From: Accumulibacter sp.
Lineage (GTDB): Bacteria > Pseudomonadota > Gammaproteobacteria > Burkholderiales > Rhodocyclaceae
DNA: 5,661 bases
Direction of reading: 5' to 3'
NCBI GenBank assembly: GCA_031274075.1
Contig: JAISQQ010000065.1
Location: 1 to 5,661, forward strand
Made by a program: the position numbers and the translations under genes. The notes under the pieces were generated by a model. It saw only the letters and a program-made list of their open reading frames with translations, searched no databases and was not told the origin of the DNA. How positions within the stretch are numbered: the first letter of the stretch is position 1; each line of letters opens with the position of its first letter. Below, piece by piece: positions 4,507 through 5,661 of this stretch.

Positions 4507-5274
4507 TCATTCGTAGCCATCGGCGAGGATGCGCCGCCACGCGTCCTCCCAGCGCGACAGGCGGCCGATGCCGGCCGCCGCCTTCGCCGCGCCCTTGCCG
4601 GAAACGCCGGCGAATATCCCTTCGCTGTTGAAACTGAAAACCGGCTGCAGGTCGGGACGCCGCGACGCCGGCAGGATCGTTTCGTTGAGATTATCCAACA
4701 CCAGCGGCTCGGCGTCGGGCGTCGCGTAGTAGGCGAGCACCATGTGCGCCACCCACACCGGTCCCGCCAGCCCGTCGAGGCGCGCCTTGGCGTATACCAG
4801 GCGCAGCCTGGCGCTGCCCATGCCCGCCATGCGCAGGGAGACGTACTTGACGATGGTGAAATCCTCGCAGTCGCCGCGGCCCTTGCCGATCATTTCCAGC
4901 GGCGTGGCCCAGTAGTCGTTCTGCTCCCAGATGGTGGCGTCGTCTTCGTAGGCGAAGTTGCCGTTGACGAAATCGTTGACCCGCGCCAGCTTGGCCTGTT
5001 CATCGAGCGCGCTGGCCGAGGCGACCATCGCCAGCCATTCGTCCAGCAGCGGTATCCGCGACGAATCGAAACGGGCGGCCAGGCGCTGCCGCAACGCGCC
5101 GGGGTCCTGCCGCGCCTGGGCGACAGGCGCGGCCAGCGCCAGGCACAGCGCGAGCAGCGTGAGCAGGCCGGGCCATATCGCCAGGCATCCGCCCGGCTCG
5201 GAACGCGCTACCGGCGGCATGCGCATCATTTTGCCGGGACGCCAGCGCGAATTGATGTATCCCGTAAAAAACAT
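4507..5274 (-). CDS. lapG: LapG-like periplasmic cysteine protease (transglutaminase-like, BTLCP)
   Basis: LapG is a calcium-dependent periplasmic protease that cleaves the N-terminal part of LapA-type RTX adhesins and releases them, ending attachment. The 255-residue reading has a signal sequence with a hydrophobic core at about 31-50 and a likely cleavage after AQA (52-54). The catalytic triad is clear: Cys136 in GKGRGDCEDF (130-139), His177 in VAHMVL (175-180) and Asp194 in LVLDNL (191-196). Asp135 and Glu137, next to the cysteine, match the calcium ligands of the family. YWATPLEMI (121-129) and the C-terminal SRWEDAWRRIL (240-250) are also typical. The start is uncertain. ATG 5274 gives a long n-region (33 residues) and would be nearly leaderless, while ATGs at 5229, 5226 and 5220 give a normal signal peptide but have no visible Shine-Dalgarno. 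It is followed at once by its partner lapD, with which it almost surely forms an operon. Confidence 0.92.
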   Translation of the reverse strand: MFFTGYINSRWRPGKMMRMPPVARSEPGGCLAIWPGLLTLLALCLALAAPVAQARQDPGALRQRLAARFDSSRIPLLDEWLAMVASASALDEQAKLARVNDFVNGNFAYEDDATIWEQNDYWATPLEMIGKGRGDCEDFTIVKYVSLRMAGMGSARLRLVYAKARLDGLAGPVWVAHMVLAYYATPDAEPLVLDNLNETILPASRRPDLQPVFSFNSEGIFAGVSGKGAAKAAAGIGRLSRWEDAWRRILADGYE

Positions 5275-5284
5275 GTCGTGAGCC

Positions 5285-5290
5285 AGTATA
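5285..5290 (-). promoter_or_regulatory. Candidate -10 box of the lapG-lapD operon (TATACT)
   Basis: On the minus strand TATACT matches the -10 consensus at 5 of 6 positions and follows a T run. The best -35 at a 17-base spacing is GTAAAA (5308-5313), 3 of 6. Transcription would start at about 5278, only a few bases before the ATG at 5274, so the first ATG would be nearly leaderless and the later ATGs would have a leader of about 50-60 bases. Confidence 0.45.
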
Positions 5291-5354
5291 AAAAACCATC
5301 CAGGGCGTTTTACCTTTTGGCGCGGACGGCAGCCATTTTCATCCCTTCATTCCC

Positions 5355-5425
5355 TCATTCCCCTTGATCGCCGGAATCCGGGAATTCGAGGAAGGACCCC
5401 CATCCCGGAGGTCAAGGGGACGACG
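5355..5425. repeat. Decayed REP doublet
   Basis: Aligned to 2031-2102, it keeps CATTCC (5356-5361), GCCGGAATCC (5370-5379) and GGAATTCGAGG (5381-5391, against GGAATTTGAGG in the intact copy), then GGGACGACG (5417-5425) in place of the end of unit two. The first arm of unit one and the stem of unit two no longer pair well, so this looks like an old, degenerating copy of the same family. Confidence 0.55.
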
Positions 5426-5506
5426 CCTCCCGGCCAATGTTCGTGCGATGAAACGTGTCGATACTCAACCCGGAAACGCCCGGGTGACGCCATGATCCAT
5501 TACCGC

Positions 5507-5536
5507 AAAAAAAGCCGGCGCGGCGCTTGCCGCGGT
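5507..5536 (-). terminator. Possible intrinsic terminator facing leftward
   Basis: Read on the minus strand, a GC-rich segment able to fold (GCGGC, AAGC loop, GCCGC, with GCCGGC following) runs directly into seven T residues (A7 at 5507-5513 on the + strand). An outer pair, TTACCGC (5500-5506) with GCGGTAA (5532-5538), encloses it. This would end a leftward transcript from a gene beyond the right edge, before the lapG promoter. The 5 or so bases between the clean stem and the T run make it imperfect. Confidence 0.4.
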
Positions 5537-5621
5537 AAAACTATCCCTAAAAAGCTGTTTTAAAAAAATTGGTACGAGAAATGCTTAGATCCCAAAAACC
5601 TCAATTCAAGCCCTGGGGGAA

Positions 5622-5647
5622 GGTAGGGCGGTTTCTCCGAAACCGCC
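5622..5647. repeat. Hairpin at the window edge with the GTAGGGCGG head
   Basis: GGCGGTTTC (5627-5635) and GAAACCGCC (5639-5647) form a perfect 9-bp stem with a 3-base loop. It is preceded by GGTAGGGCGG, the same head as the palindrome arm at 2183. No T run follows on either strand, so a dispersed repeat is likelier than a terminator. The element may continue beyond the window. Confidence 0.5.
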
Positions 5648-5661
5648 GCCACCCGGCGCGC

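Larger units (their letters stand above)
5275..5661. other. Non-coding region upstream of lapG
   Basis: No gene is supported over these 387 bases. They hold a candidate lapG -10 box (5285-5290), a decayed REP doublet (5355-5425), a small hairpin ACCCGG/CCGGGT (5468-5485), a possible leftward terminator (5507-5536), an A/T-rich stretch (about 5535-5600) and a hairpin at the window edge (5622-5647). I looked for a c-di-GMP (GEMM) riboswitch before lapG and saw no matching core. Confidence 0.7.

Noticed and set aside
5492..5563. 23-residue very basic peptide starting MIHYRKK
   Set aside because: No Shine-Dalgarno, overlaps the terminator-like hairpin, and its Lys content comes from A runs.
5275..5661. 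c-di-GMP (GEMM) riboswitch controlling lapG
   Set aside because: No GEMM-like conserved core found on the minus strand; the candidate promoter leaves no room for one.

Overview
The window looks like a chromosomal segment from a GC-rich betaproteobacterium. A Rhodocyclales-like or related lineage is my guess, not a demonstrated placement. The reasons are the high third-position GC, TATAAT-like boxes lying almost on top of start codons, REP-type hairpins of the GTCATTCCGGC class, and the gene types present. Four full-length protein genes are supported: a PD-(D/E)XK Rpn-family nuclease (236-1063, +), the riboflavin synthase alpha chain ribE (1243-1848, +), and an operon of lapG (5274-4507, -) followed by lapD (4483-2543, -). 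A fifth, nested product is proposed inside the nuclease gene (797-1063, +).

Layout. Positions 1-235 carry no convincing gene, only a GC-rich hairpin and then a TATAAT box 6 bases before the nuclease ATG. The nuclease is followed by a hairpin and ribE, both on the + strand. From 1849 to 2542, between the convergent ribE and lapD, there is no gene. This 694 bp is almost wholly repeat DNA: a terminal-repeat-like sequence with a long hairpin, a REP doublet, a 331-bp MITE-like element flanked by TCA on both sides with a 144-bp palindrome inside it, and a heptamer array that ends just beyond the lapD stop codon. The lap operon fills 2543-5274. Positions 5275-5661 are non-coding, with a possible lapG promoter, a decayed REP doublet, a possible terminator facing leftward, and a hairpin at the edge.

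Function. LapG is a periplasmic calcium-dependent cysteine protease that cuts large RTX adhesins from the cell surface. LapD is the inner-membrane c-di-GMP receptor that holds LapG inactive when c-di-GMP is high. The pair controls biofilm attachment, but the adhesin and its type I exporter are not in view. RibE makes riboflavin from lumazine and stands apart from other rib genes here.

The most interesting signal is inside the nuclease gene. A near-perfect Shine-Dalgarno lies 8 bases before an in-frame ATG at codon 188, whereas the full-length start appears leaderless. This fits the gene-within-gene antitoxin arrangement reported for E. coli rpn genes, in which the short C-terminal product restrains the long nuclease.
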